From Phycisphaerales bacterium (GTDB lineage: Bacteria; Planctomycetota; Phycisphaerae; Phycisphaerales; SM1A02): a stretch of 6,056 nucleotides of DNA. Below the pieces are notes generated by a model. The model did no database searches. It saw only the letters and a program-made list of their open reading frames with translations, and was not told the origin of the DNA. The stretch spans positions 1 through 6,056 of the forward strand of contig DOVP01000175.1 of the NCBI GenBank assembly GCA_003520025.1. Reading direction: 5' to 3'. The position numbers and the translations under genes were made by a program. Positions 1 through 6,056 of the stretch are shown here, one piece after another. Each line of letters opens with the position of its first letter. Position 1 is the stretch's first letter.

Positions 1-119
1 GATGGGGCGAGACGCCGCCACGGGAGAGTCAGAAATCGGGAGCCGGGACGCGGACTGAATTCGCCTGTACTGTGACCATATGAACACCCAGTGGCGTGAA
101 ATAGGAAGCCGCGATCGCC

Positions 120-956
120 CTACGTCCACCCCATCTGCAGGAACGCCACATCAAACACCAGATTGGCGACGATGACCGCCACGATTGTCTGCACAACGGT
201 GTCGGTTGTCGCCTTGCCGACGCCGGCGGCGCCGCCGCTGACTCGCAGGCCGTTGAAACAGGCGATGGCGCCGAGCATGAGGCCGAAGGTGGTGGCTTTG
301 ATCAACCCGGTTGAGAAGTCGAAGAGATCCAGTTGGGCCATCGTATTGTCGTAGTAGGAGATGGCGCTGACGTCGAAGAACACAACCGTGATGAGACCGC
401 TGCAGAGCACCGCGGTCACATCGGCCAAGATTGTCAGCAGCAGGAGACTGACAACGGTGGCCGTCAGACGGGGCAGCACCAGAAATCGAACCGGATCAAG
501 CGCATGAGCCTCCAACGCTTCAATCTCCTCGCCGACGACCATCGTGCCGATTTCAGCCGCGATGGAGGCCCCCGCAAACCCGGTCAGGACGACCGCCGAA
601 ATGAGCGGCCCCATCTCGCGAAAAACGGCAATGGCGACGATGCGGGCGATTTGGTTCTGCTGTCCGAGGTCCGAGAGTGGGGGATACATCGCGATGGCCA
701 GAATCAGTCCGATGCACGCGCTCACCAACAGCACGATGCCGATCGATCGGACTCCTACGCGAACCATCTGCGCCACGACCGCCGGCCATCCCAGCCGCAT
801 GCCTGAGTGCGATGTGGACTGCCAGTACCATCGGCCGACCGATCCAGTCAGCCGCGTCGTTCCGCCCAGAATCAGCAGCAATCCCAGCGTGCTGCCGCCA
901 ATGCGATTAATGCCTCGCATGAGCAGTAGGTCGGGACGGTTCTTTCGTGAGGCCAT
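120..956 (-). CDS. mlaE: MlaE-type ABC transporter permease (lipid transport across the envelope)
   Basis: Integral inner-membrane permease of the MlaE/YrbE family, which works with an ATPase (MlaF) and an MCE-domain protein (MlaD) to move phospholipids between inner and outer membranes. The 278-residue product is slightly longer than usual (about 260) because of a basic N-terminal extension. Hydrophobic segments lie near residues 22-38, 72-91, 114-138, 157-196, 218-236 and 250-273. The family core spans residues 113-163: REMGPLISAVVLTG, then AAEIGTM, the acidic EEIEALEA stretch and DPVRFLVLPR. The C-terminal Gly-rich GVGKATTDTVVQ stretch (245-256) is also typical. The ATG at 956 is 2 bp past the STAS gene stop, so translation is probably coupled; I see no good Shine-Dalgarno there, and Met13 (920) is an alternative start. 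No mlaF or mlaD is visible before the window edge. Family call is firm; substrate is inferred. Confidence 0.93.
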   Translation of the reverse strand: MASRKNRPDLLLMRGINRIGGSTLGLLLILGGTTRLTGSVGRWYWQSTSHSGMRLGWPAVVAQMVRVGVRSIGIVLLVSACIGLILAIAMYPPLSDLGQQNQIARIVAIAVFREMGPLISAVVLTGFAGASIAAEIGTMVVGEEIEALEAHALDPVRFLVLPRLTATVVSLLLLTILADVTAVLCSGLITVVFFDVSAISYYDNTMAQLDLFDFSTGLIKATTFGLMLGAIACFNGLRVSGGAAGVGKATTDTVVQTIVAVIVANLVFDVAFLQMGWT

Positions 957-958
957 GC

Positions 959-1300
959 TCAGTCGTTGAGGTCATCACGAATAGTGAAGACCGCGTCCAG
1001 TTTGGAGATCTTGAAGATGGACTCCACGCGCGAGCTGAGGCGGGCGAGCACCAACTCGCGGTGCTGTCGCCGGCAGATCTGGAGTGCTTCTACCAGCGTG
1101 GCGACCCCGGATGAATCCATGTAGGGAACTTCGGCCAGATCGACAATGACAGTCGTGTCACCATCAGCCAAGGCGGTCTGAAGCGTTTGCCTGAGTTGTG
1201 GCGACGTAGAGAGATCGATCTCGCCAACAGGCGTCACGACCAACTGGTCGTGTCCTTGGTCGATCGAGATGCTCAGTGATCCGGAATTGTCTTCACGCAT
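959..1300 (-). CDS. STAS-domain protein, anti-sigma factor antagonist type (RsbV/SpoIIAA-like) or MlaB-like
   Basis: A single STAS domain fills this 113-residue soluble protein. Visible hallmarks are the GEIDLSTSPQLR stretch (26-37), the strand VIVDLAEVPYMDSSGVATLV (51-70) and the helix-strand end containing FKISKLDAVFTI (96-107). The DSSG motif (62-65) is where SpoIIAA and RsbV are phosphorylated; Ser64 is the likely acceptor by analogy with SpoIIAA Ser58. In the partner-switch model the unphosphorylated form binds the anti-sigma kinase and frees its target. The start codon lies inside the end of the upstream kinase gene (8-bp overlap) and the stop is 2 bp before the permease start. The neighbouring kinase favours an RsbV-like role, but a STAS protein next to MlaE could also be the MlaB-like subunit of the transporter. 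The family is certain; the choice between roles is open. Confidence 0.93.
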   Translation of the reverse strand: MREDNSGSLSISIDQGHDQLVVTPVGEIDLSTSPQLRQTLQTALADGDTTVIVDLAEVPYMDSSGVATLVEALQICRRQHRELVLARLSSRVESIFKISKLDAVFTIRDDLND

Positions 1301-1766
1301 GGGTAATGTTCTCTTGTTGGACTCCAGAGCGTGCTTGATCGATGTCTACTCGCATGGTGAGCGATGTGCCGCCATCGGGCTTGTGGCACCACACCGCCTC
1401 ATCCATCACTTGTTGGATTAGATGAACACCGAGTCCCCCGGGCTTGACGTTGTCCAACTCACGCGGCCGGATGGTCTCAAGCGGAACCTGCTTCCCATCG
1501 TCTTCGAGGGTGATCAGGACCGATCGTCCCGATGGCCTGGTTTGCTGGGAGCAGATCAGGCGGATGTGCCCGCATTCCCCGGCGTAGGCGTGGCGGATGA
1601 TATTGGTAGATGCTTCGTCTACGGCCAGGCAGATCTGGTCGGTCTGGGCAGTTTCGACCCCCACTCGCTCACACCACGCAGCCAAGGCGGCACGGACGAC
1701 TCGCAGCAGGTCGGGCCTGGCGTCGAGTTCGAGGATGAAGTCGGTGGTGGTGGGGGTCTCGGACAT
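1293..1766 (-). CDS. GHKL ATP-binding protein, anti-sigma factor/serine-kinase (RsbW/SpoIIAB-like)
   Basis: Small HATPase_c_2 protein, predicted to bind ATP, phosphorylate the STAS protein encoded next to it and sequester a sigma factor or other target when free. From the ATG at 1766 it has 157 residues. The N box is AVDEASTNIIRHAY (48-61) with Glu51 as likely general base and Asn55 as Mg ligand; the G1 box is DDG (89-91); the G2 box is PGGLGVHLI (109-117). No sensor, receiver or membrane segment is fused. The frame stays open to a GTG at 1820, adding 18 residues, but the domain starts after the internal Met and the extra stretch is not family-like, so I chose 1766. Neither start has a clear Shine-Dalgarno. 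It is first in the three-gene operon. The target cannot be told from this window, since no sigma factor gene is present. Confidence 0.9.
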   Translation of the reverse strand: MSETPTTTDFILELDARPDLLRVVRAALAAWCERVGVETAQTDQICLAVDEASTNIIRHAYAGECGHIRLICSQQTRPSGRSVLITLEDDGKQVPLETIRPRELDNVKPGGLGVHLIQQVMDEAVWCHKPDGGTSLTMRVDIDQARSGVQQENITHA

Positions 1767-1782
1767 TGAATTCGTGGAGTGG

Positions 1783-1788
1783 ATGATA
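1783..1788 (-). promoter_or_regulatory. Candidate -10 element for the kinase-STAS-mlaE operon
   Basis: On the minus strand TATCAT matches five of six bases of the sigma70-type -10 consensus and ends 16 nt before the ATG at 1766. No convincing -35 hexamer sits at 16-18 bp spacing. If used, the 5' leader would be only about 10 nt, which agrees with the absence of a Shine-Dalgarno. Motif-only evidence. Confidence 0.3.
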
Positions 1789-1869
1789 CAGAAGGGGGCG
1801 AGTATTGCTCGGAGAATCACGCCGACGGGTTGATCCCGGCTGTTCGTCCCCGGGTGATACCCGACCCCC

Positions 1870-1875
1870 TACACT
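1870..1875 (+). promoter_or_regulatory. Candidate -10 element for guaA
   Basis: TACACT matches four of six -10 consensus bases and lies 28 nt before the guaA ATG, leaving room for the Shine-Dalgarno at 1889-1893. There is no good -35 at the usual distance. No purine riboswitch-like structure is evident in the divergent spacer. Motif-only evidence. Confidence 0.25.
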
Positions 1876-1888
1876 GCCCTTCCTTTTC

Positions 1889-1893
1889 AGGAG
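1889..1893 (+). promoter_or_regulatory. Shine-Dalgarno of guaA (decides the start)
   Basis: AGGAG is followed by a 10-nt spacer and ATG at 1904. The reading frame is open another 99 bp upstream to 1805, but this site and the position of the amidotransferase N-terminus fix the start at 1904. Confidence 0.75.
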
Positions 1894-1903
1894 TTCAGCC
1901 CGT

Positions 1904-3493
1904 ATGTCCGCACCCGTCATTGGCTCGACCCGCCCTGCCGGCGTCGAAACCATTCCGATCATCGACTTCGGCAGTCAGTACGCCCAGTTGATCGCCCGCC
2001 GCGTGCGGGAGGCCGGGGCATTCAGCATTCTCGTGGCGCCGGATGTCACGGTTGAACATCTGAAATCACTTGAGCCGGCGGGAATCATCTTATCTGGCGG
2101 CCCGGCCAGCATCGACGAACCGGGGGCGCCGCGGTGCGATCCGGCCATCCTCGACATGGGCATTCCGGTGCTTGGGATCTGCTACGGCATGCAGTTGGGA
2201 TGCCATTTGCTCGGGGCGACGATTGAGCGGGCAGAGGCATGCGAGTACGGACGCGCGAAGTTGATGATCCAACGGGCAGCAGGATTGTTTGAGCATCTTC
2301 CTCAGGACATGACGGTGTGGATGAGCCATGGTGATCAGGTAGGTGATCTTCCTGATGAATTCGAAGTCATCGCGGCGACCGATACGTGTCCTGCCGCAGC
2401 GGTGATGCATCACGAGCGTCGGTTCTACGGTTTGCAGTTCCACCCAGAAGTGACTCATACGCCACATGGCATCGACCTGCTCCGCAACTTTCTCTACGAA
2501 GTGTGTGGCTGCCGCGGCACGTGGAGGATGGCCGATTTCATGGAGACACAGTGTTCGCTGCTGCCCGATCTTGTCGGGAAACGCCGTGTGATCTGCGGTC
2601 TCAGTGGTGGCGTTGATTCTTCGGTCGTGGCGGCCCTGCTCGCCCGCGCCATCGGCGATCGCTTGACCTGCATCTTTGTCGACAATGGCCTGCTGCGAAA
2701 GAATGAACGGGGACTGGTCGAATCGACATTCAAGGACCACTTCGATATCGACCTGCGAGTTGTTGATGCAGCCGACGAGTTTCTCGGTGACCTCGCCGGT
2801 GTCGAGGATCCGCAAGAGAAACGTCGCCTGATCGGACACCGGTTCATCGACTGCTTCAGGAAGGCCGCCGATGAGGTCGCCGCCGATGGCGGTGATCCAG
2901 TGCATTTTCTGGCTCAGGGGACGCTGTACCCCGATGTCATCGAGTCCGGACACGGACATGCCGGGACCGCCGCCAACATCAAACTGCACCACAACGTCGG
3001 TGGTCTGCCAGATGAACTCGGCTTTGAACTCATTGAGCCGCTGCGTGACCTCTTCAAGGACGAAGTACGGGCGCTCGGCGAGGTGCTCGGCCTGCCGAGC
3101 CATGTTGTGTGGCGACATCCATTTCCGGGTCCAGGATTGGCGGTTCGTGTACTCGGCGACATCACGCCCGATCGGCTCGATCTGCTGCGAGAGTGTGACG
3201 AGATCGTGCTCGACGAGATTGTCTCGGCGAATCTGTATCGCAGCACCAATCAGGTCTTCGCCGTGCTGCTGCCCGTCAAGAGCGTCGGCGTCATGGGCGA
3301 CGGGCGAACCTACGACTCTGTCGTCGCCGTGCGGGCGGTCGAGACTCAGGACTTCATGACCGCCGACTGGGCCCGAATTCCATACGACGTGCTCGCCACC
3401 ATCAGCAACCGCATCATCAACGAGGTGAAGGGCGTCAACCGGGTCGTCTATGACATCTCCAGCAAGCCACCGGCGACGATCGAGTGGGAATAG
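1904..3493 (+). CDS. guaA: GMP synthase (glutamine-hydrolysing)
   Basis: Converts XMP to GMP using ATP and glutamine, the last step of guanine nucleotide synthesis, in the cytoplasm. The 529-residue product matches the family length (E. coli 525). Class I glutamine amidotransferase domain: [18 protein letters not shown] (19-36), nucleophile Cys93 in GICYGMQ, and His180/Glu182 in FHPEV complete the triad. ATP pyrophosphatase domain: P-loop LSGGVDSSV (233-241), FVDNGLLR, and [13 protein letters not shown]. Dimerisation/XMP-binding domain: [16 protein letters not shown] from 404, [10 protein letters not shown], and the diagnostic C-terminus [16 protein letters not shown] small departure is Leu361 after Lys360 where E. 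coli has Ser (KSHHN). All catalytic residues are present, so it should be active. The gene stands alone: it is divergent from the kinase operon and convergent with the PIN-TRAM gene, and guaB is not adjacent. Confidence 0.98.
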   Translation: MSAPVIGSTRPAGVETIPIIDFGSQYAQLIARRVREAGAFSILVAPDVTVEHLKSLEPAGIILSGGPASIDEPGAPRCDPAILDMGIPVLGICYGMQLGCHLLGATIERAEACEYGRAKLMIQRAAGLFEHLPQDMTVWMSHGDQVGDLPDEFEVIAATDTCPAAAVMHHERRFYGLQFHPEVTHTPHGIDLLRNFLYEVCGCRGTWRMADFMETQCSLLPDLVGKRRVICGLSGGVDSSVVAALLARAIGDRLTCIFVDNGLLRKNERGLVESTFKDHFDIDLRVVDAADEFLGDLAGVEDPQEKRRLIGHRFIDCFRKAADEVAADGGDPVHFLAQGTLYPDVIESGHGHAGTAANIKLHHNVGGLPDELGFELIEPLRDLFKDEVRALGEVLGLPSHVVWRHPFPGPGLAVRVLGDITPDRLDLLRECDEIVLDEIVSANLYRSTNQVFAVLLPVKSVGVMGDGRTYDSVVAVRAVETQDFMTADWARIPYDVLATISNRIINEVKGVNRVVYDISSKPPATIEWE

Positions 3494-3500
3494 GTTTGCA

Positions 3501-3526
3501 TCGCAGCACGGAGGCAGACGCTGCGA
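3501..3526. terminator. Hairpin between convergent guaA and PIN-TRAM genes
   Basis: TCGCAGC (3501-3507) and GCTGCGA (3520-3526) form a perfect 7-bp stem with a 12-nt loop, starting 7 bp after the guaA stop. No T-tract follows on either strand, so it is not a classical intrinsic terminator. Its place between two convergent genes suggests a shared transcript-end structure. Confidence 0.4.
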
Positions 3527-3554
3527 GAGAATGTTGCGACAGAGTTGACGCCGA

Positions 3555-4739
3555 TCATTGACTTCGGTCGGTGTCTGACTCCTTCGGTCCCGGTCCCGTG
3601 TGTCGCTCCTGCTTGGTTGCCGCATTCCGTATTGACGGAGGTTCAGGTGACGCCTTGGCAAAGACCAGTCGCCCGGCACTGGTCTGCACGGCATTGGTGA
3701 TGGTGACGAGCACCTCCTCGTCGATCCGCTCGGCGGCATCCTCGATGACGACCATCGTGCCGTCGGGCAGGTACCCGATGCCCTGGCCCTCGGACTCTCC
3801 GGCGCGCACAATTGTCAGCCACATCGTCTCGCCCGGAACCGCGGCATCCCGCAGCAGGCCGCCCAGATCGTGCAGGTTGAGCGTCGGGGCGTCGCTGATG
3901 TCGGCGACTTTCGCAAGATTGGCGTCGGTCGTCACGATCCGGAGATTTTTTTCCAAGGCCAGATCGACGAGCATCGAATCGACCGGGGCCCCCGGCGGTG
4001 TGTGCATCTGTTCGATGTCGATATTGATGTCCGGGTCGTTCTGCATGAGCCGCAGGTTGTCCAGCCCGCGGCGGCCGCGATCTCGCTTGGTTCGATCTGC
4101 CGAGTCGGCCAGCGTGTGCAACTCGGTCACCACGAACTGCGGGACGATCAGGGGCGCGTCCATGAAACCGGTCTGAGCAAAGGCGTTCATGCGTCCATCA
4201 ATAAGGGACGAGGTGTCCAGCAACATCGGGCGAAGGCCGCGGACCTGCTTGGAAAACTCGACGTACGGAATGACCAGCCGAATACTGTCTCGAGTCGAGA
4301 GCACGACGGATACAGCGATGTAGGTGAGGGTCAATCCCACCGTGAGTTTGAGCAGCGTGAGGTACTTGAGCGCTTCTTCATCGCCGGACATATCCCATGC
4401 CTCGGCGATGAGATCGATGAGGACGCCGACCGCCAGTGAAGCGAAGAGGCCCGCAACGACCGCGAGATAGATGCCCACCACATTGGAAATGCGTTTCCGA
4501 GGTGTGCGGATGTCCAGCAGTACGACGATGACGACAACCGCGAGCGTGGCGGCGATCGGCATGAAGTAGTAGATCAGTGGATCAGCGGCCGAAGGCGCAT
4601 TGATGATGGGGATCGACGCGGCCGCGAGCATGAGGCCCGCGTAGAGAATTCGGAAGGCCGTCAACAGGAACGGTGCTGCGTCGGCGTCTCCTGAATCGGG
4701 TGCATTTCCAACGGCGTGAATCGAATCATGTTCGGGCAT
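3555..4739 (-). CDS. Membrane-anchored PIN-TRAM domain protein (YacL-like putative RNase)
   Basis: This 394-residue protein has the layout of the YacL/PilT-N-terminal-like family: four membrane segments, a PIN nuclease domain and a TRAM domain. Hydrophobic segments lie near residues 26-47, 55-75, 86-113 and 127-147, with the PIN domain predicted to face the cytoplasm. PIN acidic residues are present: Asp175 in LLDTSSLIDGR, Glu206 in VVTELH, Asp254 in PVDSMLVDLA and Asp272 in VTTDANLAKV. The TRAM RNA-binding fold covers about 302-363 and includes GQGIGYLPDGTMVVIEDA. A polar, probably disordered tail ends the protein. The acids argue for Mg-dependent ribonuclease activity, but the family's target is unknown to me and no antitoxin gene is adjacent, so a VapC-type toxin role is unlikely. 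The ATG at 4739 has no Shine-Dalgarno; a possible promoter sits only 7 nt upstream. Confidence 0.9.
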   Translation of the reverse strand: MPEHDSIHAVGNAPDSGDADAAPFLLTAFRILYAGLMLAAASIPIINAPSAADPLIYYFMPIAATLAVVVIVVLLDIRTPRKRISNVVGIYLAVVAGLFASLAVGVLIDLIAEAWDMSGDEEALKYLTLLKLTVGLTLTYIAVSVVLSTRDSIRLVIPYVEFSKQVRGLRPMLLDTSSLIDGRMNAFAQTGFMDAPLIVPQFVVTELHTLADSADRTKRDRGRRGLDNLRLMQNDPDINIDIEQMHTPPGAPVDSMLVDLALEKNLRIVTTDANLAKVADISDAPTLNLHDLGGLLRDAAVPGETMWLTIVRAGESEGQGIGYLPDGTMVVIEDAAERIDEEVLVTITNAVQTSAGRLVFAKASPEPPSIRNAATKQERHTGPGPKESDTDRSQ

Positions 4740-4746
4740 TGGGGCG

Positions 4747-4752
4747 AGTGTA
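4747..4752 (-). promoter_or_regulatory. Candidate extended -10 for the PIN-TRAM gene (possible leaderless start)
   Basis: On the minus strand TGGTACACT fits an extended -10 pattern (TGn plus hexamer, four of six matches) and ends 7 nt before the ATG at 4739. That spacing would place the transcription start at or next to the start codon, agreeing with the lack of a Shine-Dalgarno. No clear -35 is seen. Confidence 0.35.
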
Positions 4753-4771
4753 CCAGCGGCCCGTCAGCGGA

Positions 4772-4777
4772 TACCAT
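4772..4777 (+). promoter_or_regulatory. Candidate -10 for the SRP RNA
   Basis: TACCAT matches four of six consensus bases and ends 7 nt before 4785, the first paired base of the SRP RNA. A -35 at 17-bp spacing would be the poor match TGTACC (4749-4754), overlapping the opposite-strand PIN-TRAM -10. Position relative to the RNA end is the main support. Confidence 0.35.
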
Positions 4778-4784
4778 GAGCGAC

Positions 4785-4908
4785 GGGAGTGTGGTAGGCG
4801 GCCGGGTCCTCCGGGTGGTCGGCCCGTGAACCTGGTCAGGGCTTGATCGCAGCAGCCATAAGCGTCGCTGTCCACGCCGTTGGTTTCCTGGCCGCCTACC
4901 ACGCTCCT
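4785..4908 (+). ncRNA. ffs: Signal recognition particle RNA, small bacterial (4.5S-like) type
   Basis: RNA scaffold of the signal recognition particle, which binds Ffh and guides inner-membrane protein insertion. The ends form a 22-bp helix: 4785-4806 pairs with 4887-4908 with only three G-U wobbles and no mismatch. The Ffh-binding helix 8 is recognisable from the conserved GTGAACCTGGTCAGG (4826-4840) on the 5' side and AGCAGCCATAAGCG (4851-4864) on the 3' side, which form the symmetric internal loop. CGTG (4825-4828) pairs with CACG (4873-4876) below it. The apical segment 4841-4850 (GCTTGATCGC) is not the common GGAA tetraloop. At about 124 nt with no Alu-domain extension it is the short, E. 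coli-like class. It lies just upstream of dnaX, as scr does in B. subtilis. Exact ends are estimated from the helix. Confidence 0.93.
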
Positions 4909-4969
4909 CCCTGTGCCGCCATTCTTCTGCTTGATGGCAATGGATTCTGCTTCTGGTCCCACCGTTCGC

Positions 4970-4975
4970 GAGGAA
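4970..4975 (+). promoter_or_regulatory. Shine-Dalgarno of dnaX (supports the GTG start)
   Basis: GAGGAA with an 8-nt T-rich spacer precedes GTG at 4984. The frame is open further upstream, through the SRP RNA, but has no ATG there with a ribosome site, so this decides the start. Confidence 0.7.
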
Positions 4976-4983
4976 TTTTTCAG

Positions 4984-6056
4984 GTGACCTACACCGTTCT
5001 GGCCCGCCGCTACCGCAGCCAAGACTTTGGAGAAGTCATTGGTCAGGAAGCCATTGCCGATACGCTCCGCCGGGCCGTCGAGGGTGATCGGACGGCCCAT
5101 GCGTATCTCTTTTCCGGCACGCGTGGCGTCGGAAAGACGACCATGGCGAGGCTCTTTGCTCGTGCAATGAACGTTGCCGATGATCTCAAGGATGCGGCCG
5201 CCATCGCCGAAGCGATCATGCGGGGTGATGACCTCGATGTCATCGAAATCGACGGGGCCTCCAATCGCGGTGTGCAGGAAGCGCGGGATCTCATCGCCGG
5301 GGCTGGGCTTTCGCCAGCCCGCTGCAAGTATCGCATCTACATCATCGACGAAGTGCATATGTTGACAACCGAGTCATTCAACACGCTGCTCAAGACGATG
5401 GAAGAGCCGCCTGAGCATGTGAAGTTCATCTTGTGCACGACCGAACCGCAGAAGGTGCTGGCAACCATTCAGAGTCGGTGCCAACGGTTTGACTTCAAGC
5501 CCATTCCGCGACGACTCATTGCCGATCACCTTCGAACCATTCTCGCCCAGGAAGGCGTCGAAATGGATGATGCGGCGATTGGTCGCGTCGCAGAACTTGG
5601 GAACGGATCAATGCGGGATGCGCTGAGCGTCATGGATCGGGTACTTGCCGGGGGCGACACCTCGATTTCTGCGGAGAAACTCGAGGAGATGCTTGGTCTT
5701 CCCGAGGCGGGCCTGATCGATGCGGTGATCTCCGCCATTGCGTCCGGCGACTCCAAGGCCGCCTTGGAGGCGGCCGATGCCTTGCTTGCGGGCGGTACCA
5801 GCATCGATCAAGCGTTGGCAGCCTTGACCGAGTCTCTTCGGCGGATGCTGCTGCTGCGAACCTGTGGCAGTGATACCGAGGTGCTGGATCTGACGGATGA
5901 AGCACGGGAATCGTTGTCGGTTCAGGCCGAACAGTTTGAACCAGCGTCGCTTGTTCATGGCATCGCTGTCTGCGAAGCGGCGGCTCGGCAGGGCAGACTT
6001 GGCGCATCGGCCCGGGCGGTCTTCGATGCGGCACTGGTGCGATTGGCACTCGCGGC
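4984..6056 (+). CDS. dnaX: DNA polymerase III subunit gamma/tau, 5' part (cut by window end)
   Basis: AAA+ ATPase of the replicative clamp loader, which opens and loads the beta sliding clamp and ties the polymerase cores together. The first 357 codons are present; the C-terminus and any tau-specific region or frameshift site lie beyond the window. It starts at GTG as VTYTVLARRYRSQDF, the classic DnaX N-terminus. Walker A is GTRGVGKTT (45-53), Walker B IYIIDEVHML (118-127), sensor 1 CTTEPQKV (151-158), the arginine-finger SRC motif is at 164-166, and sensor 2 GSMRDALS at 208-215. Domain III begins near residue 243. Unusually, the zinc-binding module between Walker A and the EIDGASNRGV motif is absent: residues 62-84 contain no cysteine, the usual LNC is MNV, and the loop is shorter than in E. 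coli. All ATPase motifs are intact, so the protein is probably functional. Confidence 0.97.
   Translation, partial: MTYTVLARRYRSQDFGEVIGQEAIADTLRRAVEGDRTAHAYLFSGTRGVGKTTMARLFARAMNVADDLKDAAAIAEAIMRGDDLDVIEIDGASNRGVQEARDLIAGAGLSPARCKYRIYIIDEVHMLTTESFNTLLKTMEEPPEHVKFILCTTEPQKVLATIQSRCQRFDFKPIPRRLIADHLRTILAQEGVEMDDAAIGRVAELGNGSMRDALSVMDRVLAGGDTSISAEKLEEMLGLPEAGLIDAVISAIASGDSKAALEAADALLAGGTSIDQALAALTESLRRMLLLRTCGSDTEVLDLTDEARESLSVQAEQFEPASLVHGIAVCEAAARQGRLGASARAVFDAALVRLALA

Noticed and set aside
111..118. GCGATCGC palindrome (also at 2655-2662), like the cyanobacterial HIP1 repeat
   Set aside because: Only two copies in 6 kb and the gene content does not suggest a cyanobacterium; chance in GC-rich, GATC-rich sequence is sufficient.
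1..119. Possible start of an mlaF or mlaD gene on the minus strand after mlaE
   Set aside because: Two minus frames stay open to the window edge but neither gives a sequence resembling an ABC ATPase or MCE protein, and no start with a ribosome site is visible. A 16-residue ATG frame ends quickly.
1767..1820. 18-residue N-terminal extension of the kinase from GTG at 1820
   Set aside because: No ribosome site, not part of the GHKL domain, and it would cover the probable promoter region.
2090..3811. 573-codon open frame on the minus strand, antisense to guaA
   Set aside because: It lies opposite a gene with every GMP synthase motif, and its translation is rich in Arg/His/Asp with no recognisable domain. 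Long antisense frames are common opposite GC-rich genes.
3555..4739. PIN-domain gene as a VapC-type toxin of a toxin-antitoxin system
   Set aside because: The four membrane segments and TRAM domain belong to the YacL-like group, the protein is far longer than VapC, and there is no antitoxin gene next to it.
4912..4983. Intrinsic terminator for the SRP RNA, using the T-run at 4976-4980
   Set aside because: No GC-rich stem directly precedes the T-run; the only nearby repeat (GCCAT 4918-4922 / ATGGC 4934-4938) is weak and too far away. The T-run is better explained as the dnaX Shine-Dalgarno spacer.
4726..5358. 210-codon minus-strand frame covering the SRP RNA and the dnaX start
   Set aside because: It crosses a structured RNA and the well-supported dnaX N-terminus on the other strand, and resembles no protein family I know.

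Overview
The window carries five complete protein genes, one structural RNA gene and the 5' part of a sixth protein gene. The organism is most likely a GC-rich Gram-negative bacterium with a diderm envelope: the MlaE-type permease implies an outer membrane, and overall composition is roughly 60% GC by eye. The mix of a STAS/anti-sigma partner-switch pair, a membrane-anchored PIN-TRAM protein and SRP RNA next to dnaX would fit Planctomycetota (perhaps Phycisphaerae). That placement is inference from gene content, not from a marker comparison.

Layout: positions 1-119 hold no gene I can support. A tight minus-strand operon follows, read right to left: a small GHKL ATPase of the anti-sigma factor/serine kinase type (1766-1293), a STAS-domain anti-anti-sigma type protein overlapping it by 8 bp (1300-959), then an MlaE-type lipid-transport permease 2 bp further on (956-120). 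A 137-bp divergent spacer separates this operon from guaA (1904-3493, plus), a full-length GMP synthase. guaA converges on a membrane-anchored PIN-TRAM protein (4739-3555, minus) across 61 bp that contains a perfect hairpin repeat. Only 45 bp separate the PIN-TRAM start from the 5' end of a small bacterial-type SRP RNA (about 4785-4908, plus). About 75 bp later dnaX (DNA polymerase III gamma/tau) begins at a GTG with a good Shine-Dalgarno and runs off the window.

How the parts relate: the kinase and STAS protein look like a partner-switching pair co-translated with a lipid-transport permease, so the STAS protein could serve gene regulation, the transporter (as MlaB does in E. coli), or both. 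guaA is a housekeeping purine gene. The SRP RNA-dnaX order is a known bacterial arrangement (scr-dnaX in Bacillus subtilis). The most notable departures from family norms are a DnaX ATPase that has lost the usual four-cysteine zinc module, and the partner-switch/MlaE gene cluster. I did not find a CRISPR array, insertion sequence, tRNA, rRNA or clear novel defence-type system.
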